A stretch of DNA of 64,000 nt, taken from NCBI GenBank assembly GCA_963701995.1, contig OY969693.1, positions 248,001 through 312,000 of the forward strand, read 5' to 3'. Both the position numbers and the translations under genes were made by a program. Positions 34,824 through 44,577 of this stretch are shown here, one piece after another. The first letter of the stretch is position 1. The number at the start of each line of letters is the position of its first letter. The notes under the pieces are model-generated. The model was not told the DNA's origin. It ran no database searches and saw only the letters and a list, made by a program, of their open reading frames with translations. The stretch comes from Methanoflorens sp963701995 (lineage in GTDB: Archaea; Halobacteriota; Bog-38; Methanoflorentales; Methanoflorentaceae).

Positions 34824-35324
34824 ATGGACGAATATTTAATCAAATTGCTTGAAAACGCGGAAACACTGTCCGACATCTTCGAGGTGGTCAAGGCGACCGT
34901 CGAGAAGTCAACGGGCATGAGCAGAGGCGGCATAATGCTCGGCTTGGCTAACCTCGGCAACCACCCAAACGGCTTCTTCGGCGCCTTCTACCCGGTCGGC
35001 TCGAACATCATCGTCATGAACCAGGTGCCGTTGCAGCGGATCAAGGAGACCGACTCCACGCTGTGGAAGCCTTACGTGTTTCACGTGCAGCTCCACGAGT
35101 ACATGCACTCGTTGGGTTACCTGAGCGAGCGCGATGTCCGACAGCGTGTCTACGCGATTACGAAGAACGCCTTCGGTGACGAGCACCCCGCGACACTTCT
35201 CGCGGCAAATACCGAGCGTTTCATCCCGCACCTCGCGTACCCGAACGTCTCGTGGCAACCGAAGGATCTCAAAATCAAGCTCGTTGAAGATTTTGATCGA
35301 TCGAGCGCCAGTTACTTCGCGTAG
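34824..35324 (+). CDS. Putative zinc metalloprotease-like protein (HExxH)
   Basis: A 166-aa soluble protein. HEYMH near residue 93 (VQLHEYMHSLGYLSERDVRQ) is an HExxH zinc-binding signature with a downstream Glu that could be the third ligand. The rest (GGIMLGLANLGNHPNGFFGA) suggests a compact minimal-gluzincin-like fold. No signal peptide, so cytoplasmic. The family is not known to me by name and activity is inferred from the motif only. Confidence 0.65.
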   Translation: MDEYLIKLLENAETLSDIFEVVKATVEKSTGMSRGGIMLGLANLGNHPNGFFGAFYPVGSNIIVMNQVPLQRIKETDSTLWKPYVFHVQLHEYMHSLGYLSERDVRQRVYAITKNAFGDEHPATLLAANTERFIPHLAYPNVSWQPKDLKIKLVEDFDRSSASYFA

Positions 35325-35387
35325 TCTGATTTCTCGTGAGCGTTGCCTAAGGGTTCAGAACAGCGCAGAGATTCTCTTTTGCACGCG

Positions 35388-36827
35388 TTACCGCACCTTC
35401 CCACGCGCCAGCGACGCAAAGATGCCGAGGATGCAGAGCACCGTGAAGAGCGAAAACGCGAGTTGATTGCTCTGGAGGAACAGCTGCGAAGAACTCGGCG
35501 TAATCACTTCCTGTCCGATGATGAGCGCGAAAATGAGCTCAACGAGTGCCACGCTCACCACTTGCCCGATCGTGCGCATGGTCGCGACCGTTCCTGATGC
35601 GAGCCCGTAGAAGCGGCTTTCAACAGAGCTCATAACGGCGTTCGTGTTTGGAGAATTGAAGAGGCCAAACCCGAATCCGAGAATAGCCAAACTCGCGATG
35701 ACCAGCGGTATGGGCGTTGTCGCCGTCAAAAAAATGAAGGGAGCGAGACCGACCGTGGTCATTACCATGCCGACCGAGGCGACGACCCGCGGTTCGGTCC
35801 TGTCCGAGAGCCGTCCAGCCACCGGCGACACGGCAGCCAGCACGACGGGCTGTGCTATCAGGATAATGCCCGCTATCTCAGGGCTGAATCCCCGCACGCT
35901 CTGCAAGTAGATGCTCAGCAACAGGGTTACGGCAAACGTCGCGCTGTAGCTGATCAGCGCGGCCACGTTTGAGAAGGCGAACGCCCGATTTCTGACGAGG
36001 AGATTGACATTGAAGACAGGAAATCGCGCCCGCATCTCCCAGACAACAAACGACGCGGCAGCAGCGACCCCAAAGACGATGAGCCCAAGGCTGCTCAACG
36101 CGGGAATCTGTGTGAGACCGAACACTAATGAGAACAGGGCGATCCCGTATACGACCGAGCCGACGAGGTCGAAGCGTTCGCCCTTCGCGTCGGCCCACTC
36201 CACCTTGAGCTTGCGAACGCTCACGAGGGCAATGATGATTCCCAGCGGGATATTGATGTAAAAGATGCTACGCCACCCGATGTACTGTGTCATGAGCCCT
36301 CCGAGGAACGGGCCGACCGATAGACCGAGGTAGACGGCGGCAACGCTTATGCCGATCGCCTTGCCCTTCTCGCGCGCTGGATACGCTGACGTGAGGATGG
36401 CAACGCCCGTGCCGGTTATCATAGCCGCGGCGAAGCCCTGGAACGCCCGAAATGCGATAACCGACGTGCTTGAAAATGAGAGCGAGATGAGAAACGACGC
36501 CAGCGCAAAGAGGACCGCCCCGTAGGCGAAGACGCGCTTTTGGCCATAGATATCGGCGAACTTGCCGAACGGAACGAGAAAAATCGCCAGTGTGAGGAGG
36601 TACGCGGTCGCGACCCATGCGAGCGTGACGGCGTCCATCGCGAACTCACTTGCGATCGACGGAAGCGCGATATTCACGGCGGACACGTCAAACGGCGTGA
36701 GGAAGGAGGCAAGCGCGACGACGATCAGCACGAGCGTCCTGTCTGCGGCAGCGACCGTTTGTGCATCGGTATCTCCAGAGGGCGCCAAACCGTTCACCTG
36801 CCCGTCGCCGTGAGACGACACGGTCAC
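35388..36827 (-). CDS. MFS transporter, DHA2 (EmrB/QacA) drug-export type
   Basis: A 479-aa protein with about 14 membrane segments. Signature regions are LTPFDVSAVNIALPSIASEF in helix 1, the loop FGKFADIYGQKRVFAYGAVL (motif A), and FGFGLFNSPNTNAVMSSVES late. Proton-coupled export of drugs or metabolites is the family role; the substrate is not predictable. It converges on the metalloprotease gene. Confidence 0.92.
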   Translation of the reverse strand: MTVSSHGDGQVNGLAPSGDTDAQTVAAADRTLVLIVVALASFLTPFDVSAVNIALPSIASEFAMDAVTLAWVATAYLLTLAIFLVPFGKFADIYGQKRVFAYGAVLFALASFLISLSFSSTSVIAFRAFQGFAAAMITGTGVAILTSAYPAREKGKAIGISVAAVYLGLSVGPFLGGLMTQYIGWRSIFYINIPLGIIIALVSVRKLKVEWADAKGERFDLVGSVVYGIALFSLVFGLTQIPALSSLGLIVFGVAAAASFVVWEMRARFPVFNVNLLVRNRAFAFSNVAALISYSATFAVTLLLSIYLQSVRGFSPEIAGIILIAQPVVLAAVSPVAGRLSDRTEPRVVASVGMVMTTVGLAPFIFLTATTPIPLVIASLAILGFGFGLFNSPNTNAVMSSVESRFYGLASGTVATMRTIGQVVSVALVELIFALIIGQEVITPSSSQLFLQSNQLAFSLFTVLCILGIFASLARGKVR

Positions 36828-37036
36828 GCGCCGACTCGGGCACCGCCGCGGCGTAAGCCGTGCGTGAGTGTGTCTTTGGCCTACAGTGCGTTTGAGTAAC
36901 GTAACTCTTCACTTTTTGCCTTTTCGGCGTGCAGACGAGCGGCGCGCCGACGCTTCTGAAGCACAACGGTTTTAACAAGGGCGCGCCAATCCCTCTTAGA
37001 TCGCTGCGACCTAACGCACGATGAGAGGTGGCTATT

Positions 37037-37888
37037 GTGCCCGCACCGAACGTTGACGAGATGAAGGATCAAAAAGACGTCAAGGGGCTGATTATCGCGC
37101 TCAAGGATGATGACGCGACGGTGCGCTATCGGGCGGCACAGGCCCTAGACGAGCTAAGAGATTTGAGGGCCGTCTGGCCGCTCACGAACGCGCTCCGTGA
37201 TGAGGCGGTGACCGTTCGCGCACGGGCGGCAGAGGCGCTCGGCCGGTTAGGCGATGGCCGCGCGATTGAACCACTCGTTCGAGCGCTGGGCGACGCCGGT
37301 GCAAACGTTCGCTACGCGGCGGCAGGCGCCCTCGGAACGCTCGGCGTTCGGGCGGGGGTCGAACCGCTTATTCGGGTGCTGCGCGATGACGTCGATAACG
37401 TCGTTCGCACGGAGGCCGCCAGAGCCCTCGGAGCGTTGGGAGACAGCAGGGCGGTCGAGCCGCTTATCGATGCGTTGGCGGACGCGCACGACGGCGTGAG
37501 AGAGGCGGCTTCAGACGCCCTCGCGGCGCTGCTCGGTCAACGAGCAGGACAAGCGGTGAAGCTCTATCGCGCCGAGAGAGACCGCCGACAAGCGGAACGG
37601 CGGGGTGAAGTGGCGCCGCGGGCACGCGCGCACAAACAGGAGAGAGCTTTTTGCTCGCGATGGCACAGAAACGTGACGCTCCTTCGCGGTTTCTATTCAT
37701 TTCTCGACGTGTGCGAGGGCAGCTTGAGGACAAAGAGGCCGTGCGAAAACTATCACTGTCTCTACAATGACGTTATGGTGTGCGGGTTTTGGCTGCGCAA
37801 CGAGATGGGCGTTACGGACGTTACCTCCAAAAAAGAGGCATATGGCATAATGAAGGAGCAAGGTGCAGTCGATTACATAAAGAGCTAA
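37037..37888 (+). CDS. HEAT-repeat protein with Cys-rich C-terminal module
   Basis: A 283-aa protein. Residues about 10-175 are five HEAT/PBS-lyase-type repeats of about 31 residues with the core VRxxAAxALGxLGDxRAxxPL. A basic linker follows, then a 90-residue module with five Cys and His-aromatic residues (FCSRWHRNVTLL, CEGSLRTKRPCENYHC). HEAT repeats scaffold proteins; the module may bind metal. GTG at 37037 has AGAGG 8 nt upstream and is preferred to GTG at 37028. Confidence 0.8.
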   Translation: MPAPNVDEMKDQKDVKGLIIALKDDDATVRYRAAQALDELRDLRAVWPLTNALRDEAVTVRARAAEALGRLGDGRAIEPLVRALGDAGANVRYAAAGALGTLGVRAGVEPLIRVLRDDVDNVVRTEAARALGALGDSRAVEPLIDALADAHDGVREAASDALAALLGQRAGQAVKLYRAERDRRQAERRGEVAPRARAHKQERAFCSRWHRNVTLLRGFYSFLDVCEGSLRTKRPCENYHCLYNDVMVCGFWLRNEMGVTDVTSKKEAYGIMKEQGAVDYIKS

Positions 37889-37923
37889 CTAGTAACGGTT
37901 CAACTTGTTCGAAGCACGAAAAC

Positions 37924-38236
37924 AGGAGGTGAGGCCGCTATGGCCACTTATATATGGCGCGGCACGTGGACCGCAAAAGGGATGGAGAAGATTAATGACC
38001 TGCCTCAGCGGTACGAGATGACTCAAAATGCGTTCAAATCGGCGGGGGCAGAGTTGAAAGACCTCTACATCACGATGGGCACAGACGACTGGACAGGAAT
38101 TGTTGAGGCCCCCAGCGAGGAGGCCATGATGAAAGCGCTGCTCACGATCGCCGGCACCGGAATGGCAAAATCTCAAACAATGTCCGCCGTGCATATTGCA
38201 AAAGCACTCGACATTATCAAAGAGCTTCAAAAGTAG
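37924..38236 (+). CDS. GYD domain protein
   Basis: A 98-aa protein (ATG at 37940, preceded by AGGAGGTGA at 37924-37932; the listed start includes this ribosome site). It shows the GYD-family alpha-beta ferredoxin-like fold: start TYIWRGTWTAKGMEKINDLP, central LKDLYITMGTDDWTGIVEAP. Function in the family is unknown. It follows the HEAT gene by 51 bp and may share its transcript. Confidence 0.85.
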
Positions 38237-38358
38237 GCGCGGCGTGAGATTGCTATTCACGGCAGAGCGGATATCGCATAAGAGTCTTCGTGGCCGCGCT
38301 TTGTGAATAGCCGCCAGGACAAAAAAATCTCTTGCTGAGAACGCTGAAACGGGGTAGC

Positions 38359-39387
38359 ATGAGACGCGTACTTACCATCTTATTCGCAACTTTTGCCATC
38401 TACGCGCTTTTTCCCCTGTAGTTTCTGCGCATTCGCCCGTGTTTCCGGGTAACAACACCAGTCTGAATTCGGCCTACGCGGTCAATGACCCCACGAAGTC
38501 CTGGGCGCTGTACACCACGCTCCAGCCAGGACAAGTTCAGGTACTATCGCTTCGATATCACACAGGGGGAGAGCATCTACGTGCAGCTGTACAAAAACAC
38601 CCTCGCCTCAAATCTCGGTTTCGTGCCAAGCTTTGCGCTTATGGGCCCGGGATTGACGAGCAACGTAAACGTCCCTGCTAACGTCGCGGTGCCACTCGGA
38701 GCGTCGAGCATCGTGATGCAAGGTCAGCAGCCCGACAAGGGCACGTACGAGGGCTTTGGTCCCGGCAGCTTCTACGATCTCGGAAGCGTCGAGGTCAGCG
38801 CCCCTGCGACCGGAACGTACTACGTCGCCGTGTATGACGCGGCCAACGGTGGCGCCTACGGCCTCGCCATCGGCGAACGGGAGACGTACACCCCGACCGA
38901 GTACCTGCTGATTCCCTACAGCGTGTTCCAAGTTCACCTGTGGGAGGGACAGAACCCGCTCGTCGTTGTCGCCCCCCTCGTTCTCGTAGTGATCGTCGGG
39001 CTGGGGATCCTCGTTATGAGACGCGACACGCACGCCTCGCTGCGGTCGCCCTTTACCTTACTGGGCACGCTCGCTGGCCTCATCTTCATCGGGACCGGCG
39101 CGTACAATCTCGCACAGATGCTCCTTGCAATCACTCGTTCCTCCCTTGAATCGGAGGCGATCATCACGCTCCTACTCGTGCTCGTGCCCATCGTCTTAGG
39201 CTTCCTCACGCTGCGCGTAGCCCTGCGACGAAGGGAGGAGACGGATATCGGACCGCGGGTCGCGATCTTCGCGCTCGGAATAATCGCGCTTCTTGCGTGG
39301 ACCGGGCTCTACGTGGGCCCAGCATTGGCGCTGCTCGCAAGCATCATGCCGGCATACCGCAGCGTCCTTCCGACAACAACGGCATAG
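38359..39387 (+). pseudogene. Secreted/membrane protein gene with two frameshifts
   Basis: Three frames read in order give one protein. MRRVLTILFATFAIYALF from ATG 38359 is the signal peptide. Then SPVFPGNNTSLNSAYAVNDP with TKSWALYTTLQPG follows in a second frame from about 38420. Then YYRFDITQGESIYVQLYKN and the rest follow in a third frame from about 38535 to the stop at 39387. The first half is a beta-rich extracellular domain (GQVxYYRFDI resembles PPC or emp24-like folds). The second half has about four membrane segments. One inserted base near 38415 (T5C4 run) and one deleted base near 38537 would restore it, so sequencing error is also possible. Confidence 0.7.
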
Positions 39388-39390
39388 GGC

Positions 39391-39909
39391 ATGGACGCCG
39401 CAGCGATACGAGCCATCGTCGATCGCCACAAGACATGGCGGGGTCAGCCTGGCGGGAGCAGGGCAGACTTGCGAAACGCCGAATTGCGCGAGGCCGACTT
39501 GGGCTGGGTCGATCTCAGTGGCGCCGACCTTCGTAACGCAGATCTTACCGCCGCCGATTTGAGCTTCAGTACCTTGCGAGATGCCAACCTGGGCGGCGCA
39601 TCTATGGAGCGGGCGACGCTGTACGGGGCTAACCTGACGCACGCCGACCTCTCTCGAGTGACACTCGCGCGTGCAACACTAGAAAGAGCGCAGCTCAATC
39701 GTGCGAACTTGGCGCACGCAAATCTTAGTAGCTCGAATCTCACGGGTGCCATTCTCGTGGATGCCGATTTGCACGGCGCCGACGTGCGCTTCGCGGCGGT
39801 CACGGGAGCTGATCTCACCGGCGCGGACCTCAGAGGGGCAAACTTGGCACACGCCGACTTGACGTACGCCGTTCTCTCGGGGGTCAAGCTCGAAGGTGCG
39901 GTATTTTGA
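39391..39909 (+). CDS. Pentapeptide-repeat protein
   Basis: A 172-aa protein. From residue 24 almost every fifth position fits A[DN]LxX (LRNAELREADLGWVDLSGAD and onward), predicting a right-handed quadrilateral beta-helix. Some members mimic DNA and inhibit gyrase, but most are uncharacterised. It begins 4 bp after the frameshifted gene. No signal peptide is seen. Confidence 0.88.
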   Translation: MDAAAIRAIVDRHKTWRGQPGGSRADLRNAELREADLGWVDLSGADLRNADLTAADLSFSTLRDANLGGASMERATLYGANLTHADLSRVTLARATLERAQLNRANLAHANLSSSNLTGAILVDADLHGADVRFAAVTGADLTGADLRGANLAHADLTYAVLSGVKLEGAVF

Positions 39910-40101
39910 CGAGAGCCGTGCGAAATCAGCCAGAGGGGTTCGGTTGTCGTTGCGCGTGAGAGGCACGTCATCGATCTAGGGAAGATGATTTATGCGAGAG
40001 CCGAAACACATGTAGCGTCGCCGACCGTATGACAAACCTCGTATGCACCGAGAACTAGGTCCGCTTACCGTACCGTCGAGAACAGGGCTCAAGCGCTCGT
40101 A

Positions 40102-40390
40102 ATGCGCGCTATCTATTACTACACGACTGATACACCAGTCAACACCCTCGTTGTGTACGCCGCTATCAAAATTATCGTTCTTTTAGGCGCGATACTGGTA
40201 AGCCTGCGATATCAGCCTTCGGCGTTGTTTCAAAATCCCGTGTTCCTAGCAAACTGGGACGGGAGATGGTATCAAGGCATCGCGTACCAAGGATATGCCT
40301 TTAAACTATCCGAATTCAGCGGCGTTCCCGCCCATGTACCCCCTTTTGATCAAGATGTTTAGCTTAAACCAGCCGACGCTCAGGGACTAG
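40102..40390 (+). pseudogene. N-terminal fragment of a PIG-V-like mannosyltransferase
   Basis: ATG 40102 opens an integral membrane start (VVYAAIKIIVLLGAILVSLR), then NWDGRWYQGIAYQGY, the loop motif of PIG-V-type GT-C enzymes. A frameshift near 40325 moves the continuation FPPMYPLLIKMFSLNQ into another frame, which stops at 40388. Only about 100 residues of a roughly 400-residue family remain. Confidence 0.65.
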
Positions 40391-40589
40391 TGCGCCGTTT
40401 TTCCATCAACGCGCTCACGATCGTCGGGATGCTCCTCGCGCTCATTGGTGCAGATAACAGAGCTCATAGTTCGCGCTTGACGCGCTCCTTATCGGCTTTT
40501 TTGTGCTGGCGCCCTTTACCCGGATTCTCCCCTCGCAAGACAAACACGAACGGATCTGTGCAGCGTGCGGACTGACATGTAAGGCGTAA
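40390..40589 (+). pseudogene. Decayed small membrane protein
   Basis: Frame 1 gives RRFSINALTIVGMLLALIG. A second frame continues with ITELIVRA, and a third gives DALLIGFFVLAPFTRILPSQ ending in CAACGLTCKA. Together they outline a two-helix membrane protein with a Cys pair at the end, broken by two frameshifts. Confidence 0.45.
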
Positions 40590-40684
40590 GAAGTTTTATG
40601 ATCGGTGCCTCAGTTAGTAAATCGCTCCGGCTAAATCAGTATCGCGATCGCGATCAGTGGACCGGCCAACGCTCCGTTAAATCA

Positions 40685-40899
40685 CTGCTGGGTTGAGGTC
40701 TCTCGCAGGAGGAGAGATTCGCGAGTACGTCGAGATAATGCAACACACCAGAGACGAGGCCTTGTATCGACTTGTTGAGCACGCTAAAGCAGTCGGTGCT
40801 AACGGCGTAATAAGCTCTTATTTTGATTCGTCCGAGATTTCCGACTGCATGCACGAGATCTTGGCAAACGGAACAGCAGTGGTGATACGCTCGAAATAA
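40685..40899 (+). pseudogene. Truncated second copy of the YbjQ gene
   Basis: From about 40685 the DNA closely matches 8895-9110, the C-terminal half of the zinc-ribbon/YbjQ gene. GGEIREYVE, RDEALYRLVEHAKAVGAN and YFDSSEISD are shared nearly residue for residue. The zinc ribbon, linker, first half of the domain and ribosome site are absent. Most differences are at third codon positions, so the copy evolved under selection before truncation. Confidence 0.85.
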
Positions 40900-40939
40900 A
40901 CCCCCCGCTTACCCCTATCAGTTACTCCAAAGAAGCCTC

Positions 40940-42217
40940 TCAACGCCGTGCGTTAAGCGGCCCCGATGGATCATTCGAAGCTTTCATACGCTTCAAGGAG
41001 ACCACCGCCAAGACTGCAAGCAGGACTAACAGGATGTCGCGGGCCACGAGGATAGCCACCGTGGTGGCTTGAAAATTCTGCAGCTCAGAGTAATGCAAGG
41101 GAAAAATATCGTAGGTGAGTCCACCGATGAGAATAAAGGTCGCTAAGATCGGTGTGCGCCATCGGCCGCATATTAGCGGAAAAATGGGTATTAGCCAAAC
41201 GAAATACTGCGGCGAAAGGATTTTGCTGGTGGCCATCGTGGTCGCTAGTGTCAGTAAGGCATAAGCACCGAGACGGGTAAATTGGCTTTTGCCCGGTTTC
41301 ACCTGTCGGTAGATAAACCAGTAAACTATCAGCAAACTGACCACCATAATGTAGGTTGAGAATTTAGCAAGAACCGTGGCCGTCGGGTTTACGATATTCA
41401 ACGAACCGAACGAGAACTCTGCTCTAACTGTAGTGAAGCCCAACTTAGCCAGAGCGAGTACAATTGCGCTATACGTGCTTTCTATCTGAACTCCTCTCTG
41501 GCTATGATAGCTTACCAAATTCAGGATGCTGCCAGATCCCAGAATAATAAAAGGCAGGATCGTGATCACGCAAACGGCAAGAAAGGTGACCGCCCCATCG
41601 CGGATTTGTTTGAGTTGACGGTTTTTGAAATAGATGAGCAAAAAGATAGGTGCAATCACTATCGGGTATATCTTAGTCAATGTACCCAAGGCTAACACGG
41701 CCGAGCTGGCCTTATGGTTCCCAAGCCAGAAGAGATAGATCGCTGCGAGCGTCATGACGGCCGGGATGATGTCAAACGTTTGAATTATGATCGGCCCAAC
41801 CGCCAACACGCCCAGGGTATAAATTAACAGTGCTTTCCAAGGGGCCTCTCCTAACCGACGGGCGATATCAAATATCAGAAGGAGTCCGATAATATCGAAA
41901 GCCAGGACTTCGTACTGGAAAATCTTGGTATAGAGGGCATCAGAAGAAGTTATTATTCTGGGCAAACCAAAAAAGATCAGAGACAATGGAGGATATTCGA
42001 GGGTAAAATCGCGGTACGGCAACAAACCGCTTGCGAATTTTGAGGCGTCCGCAAAATATATGCCAATATCTGTGTTCCCGGTCAAATAAAGGTGAAATAA
42101 GAACCCAAAAATAAAACCATGAATCAGAATAAAAAGCGCGAGAGTGAGCCCTCCTCCAGATACCAGAAAGTTTCTGAAGTGATTGATCGCCCCTTTTAAG
42201 CTTGGTGGAGTTTTCAT
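40940..42217 (-). CDS. GT87-like polytopic mannosyltransferase
   Basis: A 425-aa protein with about 10-11 membrane segments. The first extracellular loop has DIGIYFADASKFASGLLPYR with acidic residues and DFTLEYPPLSLIFFGLP, and later SPQYFVWLIPIFPLI appears. This is the layout of DUF2029/GT87 polyprenol-phosphate mannosyltransferases. The gene is intact and visibly A+T-richer than its surroundings. Its ATG overlaps (ATGA) the stop of the decayed membrane-protein copy upstream, so it could be translated from that transcript. It interrupts the duplicated YbjQ/membrane-protein pair. Confidence 0.75.
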   Translation of the reverse strand: MKTPPSLKGAINHFRNFLVSGGGLTLALFILIHGFIFGFLFHLYLTGNTDIGIYFADASKFASGLLPYRDFTLEYPPLSLIFFGLPRIITSSDALYTKIFQYEVLAFDIIGLLLIFDIARRLGEAPWKALLIYTLGVLAVGPIIIQTFDIIPAVMTLAAIYLFWLGNHKASSAVLALGTLTKIYPIVIAPIFLLIYFKNRQLKQIRDGAVTFLAVCVITILPFIILGSGSILNLVSYHSQRGVQIESTYSAIVLALAKLGFTTVRAEFSFGSLNIVNPTATVLAKFSTYIMVVSLLIVYWFIYRQVKPGKSQFTRLGAYALLTLATTMATSKILSPQYFVWLIPIFPLICGRWRTPILATFILIGGLTYDIFPLHYSELQNFQATTVAILVARDILLVLLAVLAVVSLKRMKASNDPSGPLNARR

Positions 42218-42884
42218 TGTACAAGAAGATCGGGCCGAACCTTGCTCAAATACTCAACAACGAAGCCCGCAACAACTGCCTCGCCGACAGCCACGATCGG
42301 ATTTAATATGAGGACCGGGATCAGGTAGACGATCAGGGGCGACGCCGCGCAATTCAGTTCCTTGTATGCCTGAAACAAGTATGACGATGAGAAAGACGAC
42401 GTCGCCGACGATCAACCCTCCTATTGCCGCAACGGCCCCCATGGTGAACATCTCAAGTCTGGGTTTTGTCTTTATGAAGATGCAGAACGCGGTAACAATC
42501 TCGCTCAGGTGGATGATCGTGTTCGCTCCGACCAAACCCCAGCCGCCGTGGCCAATAGCGGCGCTCAAGAGATTGACGACGAAGATAACAAACAATCCGA
42601 GGCCCGGCCCGGCCAAGATGCCGATTAAATGATATGCCCAACGTTAAAGAAAGGACCGACGCCACTCCGAAAATGAGAATAATGAAACCTAAGAGTATTC
42701 CGACGATGGCACCGCCATAGGGGAGGCCAAAGCATTCCTCTTTATGGCGTTGCTCGCCACGAGGTCCGTAGCAGCCGTCGTGACGAGCGCGCCTACGACG
42801 TGTGTCATATAGGGGTTCTCGACAGTTGACACAGACTTGCGCTCCCTCCTCATTTTTAGTTCCGCAGTTTTGGCAATACGGCAT
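42214..42884 (-). pseudogene. Zinc-ribbon/membrane protein gene, frameshifted copy of 9205-9738
   Basis: From ATG 42884 a zinc ribbon (YCQNCG then CVNC) is followed by a membrane helix (AIVGILLGFIILIFGVASVL). Near 42635 the frame shifts into LIGILAGPGLGLFVIFVVNL, which matches the protein at 9205-9738 through GIQGTELRG. A second frameshift near 42345 separates the tail PIVAVGEAVVAGFVVEYLSK, which ends at 42214. The first part may be a separate truncated zinc-ribbon gene joined to the decayed copy. Confidence 0.7.
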
Positions 42885-43069
42885 TTAATCACCAGCATCT
42901 CTACTGTAGCCTGCACCATAATGCTTGGCATTTGTCATGGGGGGGTGCGAAAGTGCTCCCTTTCACTGAGCTTTATTCACCAGCACCAGAAGCAAGGGCA
43001 ACGCGTGCAGGCCACCTTTAGCCCTGTTTTTCCCAAGGCAACACCTAAATCTGATTACGACGACTATGG

Positions 43070-43417
43070 GGGAGTCTGACGCAGTTCATCGACGAAAAGT
43101 ACCGAGTTAAGCGGGATTTTGCGTACTACGGGAAGAACTACGGATGGGCACTCAGATTTCGCAGTGGAGGTCGGGCGCTCGCCGCTTTCTATACAGGAAC
43201 GGGCAGCTTCACTGTGCAGATTATTATCGGTCAAGCGCAGCTTGAAGAGGCCTTGCAGCTGCGCCTCGGTGCTAAGGTACGAGACATTCTCATAAACGCT
43301 CGCGCATTCACCGAAGGACGGTGGCTCTTTATCCCCGTAGAGTCAGAGCAGGATTGTCGTGACGTGCAACGCCTGCTCAGAGTCAGGGCACACCCATTGA
43401 AGAAAAAAAGAGCGTAA
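43070..43417 (+). pseudogene. DUF3788 protein lacking a start
   Basis: The frame reads LTQFIDEKYRVKRDFAYYGK, NYGWALRFRSGGRALAAFYT, FTVQIIIG and INARAFTEGRWLFIPVESEQ, the DUF3788 pattern. No ATG, GTG or TTG lies upstream before an in-frame TGA; the first usable start is GTG 43214, which would drop half the domain. It is therefore a 5'-truncated gene. Confidence 0.65.
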
Positions 43418-43527
43418 TGCAGCCCCACGGCTTTTTCACAGCCGAAAGAAATGGCAAGTGATAGGCCATTGGATACAGCCCCTCATCCTCACTACGCTGC
43501 TGCGACACCACTGGTAGCTGGCGTCTT

Positions 43528-44428
43528 TTGCTCATATGGTACTCTTCTAACGCCCGCTGTGGGTGCCGTTTTAATTTCAGCAAGCACGATTATCGTGAGG
43601 TACTCATTTCGAACGCATTTTCGTTCCTCGGCCTCTACTTCCTCTACAAGCTCGTGCCACTCATCGTGGACGAGAAGTACCGGCTGCGGGTGTGCTTTGC
43701 TTACAAGGTGTTCCCGGTGCTCCTGTATGCAATCTCGTGTCATATTCGGAACCCATCTTTCTCGCGTTTATGATCGGCGCGTACTACTACTGGAAGCGAG
43801 AGAAGTTTGGATATGCGGCGCTGCTCGCGATTTTTTCCATTTTTACGCGTCAAGTCGGGGCGCTCATCCTCGTGATTTTTGTTGTCGACATGCTCTACGG
43901 GTATTTTTCGCATCGCGAGCGATCGCGCGTCACCAGGGAGCTTGCCGTCATCGCGATCACCTGCGCCGGAGTCGCGACGCTCTACCTCTTCTACCTGTAC
44001 CGGTTCGGCAACCCGTTCATCGTCTCAAACGTCGAAGCCGCAAACTGGAAAGGGACTCTCTCCGTTGCCAATTTGTTTAACAACGTGCAGGCATATGGCT
44101 TCCAAGCGGCCGGCCTGGTGCCCTTTAACTACGCCATTGTGCCTATCTTCTTGGTCGACACCTCCTCAAGGTCGCGACCATTCTGGCTCTCCTCAAGAGG
44201 GATCTGGCGCTTTCCGCGTATTCATTCGTTTCTTTAGGCACCTGCTTGTTGCTGAGTACCTGGCCTGACTCCTTTGTGCGCCTCATCGCCGCGATATTTC
44301 CGTTATACCTTTTTCTCGGCCTCATGCTCTCAGACAACTGGCACAAAAATATCGTGACCGGCATAATTGCCGTCGTCATTGCGATCCAGAACATATTCAT
44401 TTGGATCACCGGCGCGTGGCTCTACTGA
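43528..44428 (+). pseudogene. PIG-V-like mannosyltransferase remnant, multiple frameshifts
   Basis: Consecutive pieces in different frames form one membrane protein: EVLISNAFSFLGLYFLYKLV; after a shift near 43738, YSEPIFLAFMIGAYYYWKRE and FTRQVGALILVIFVVDMLYG; after a shift near 44155, LKVATILALLKRDLALSAYS through DNWHKNIVTGIIAVVIAIQN to the stop at 44428. The N-terminal catalytic loop (WDGxWY) is absent. Confidence 0.65.
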
Positions 44429-44577
44429 GGACCTAGCGGGCACCTGCACAAACGATACGTTGACACGTCTCTGAGGGCGCAGTGAGTCGCCCGTCCTACC
44501 GAGCAGGCGTGCGCAGATGTGTCTGCTCCGGAAGCTCTCCCTCAGGCTAACCTAGAAAGTCGGCGAAAGGCAATAAC

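Noticed and set aside
39196..39971. Repetitive minus-strand frames opposite the pentapeptide gene
   Set aside because: Their periodicity is the mirror image of the pentapeptide repeat on the plus strand.
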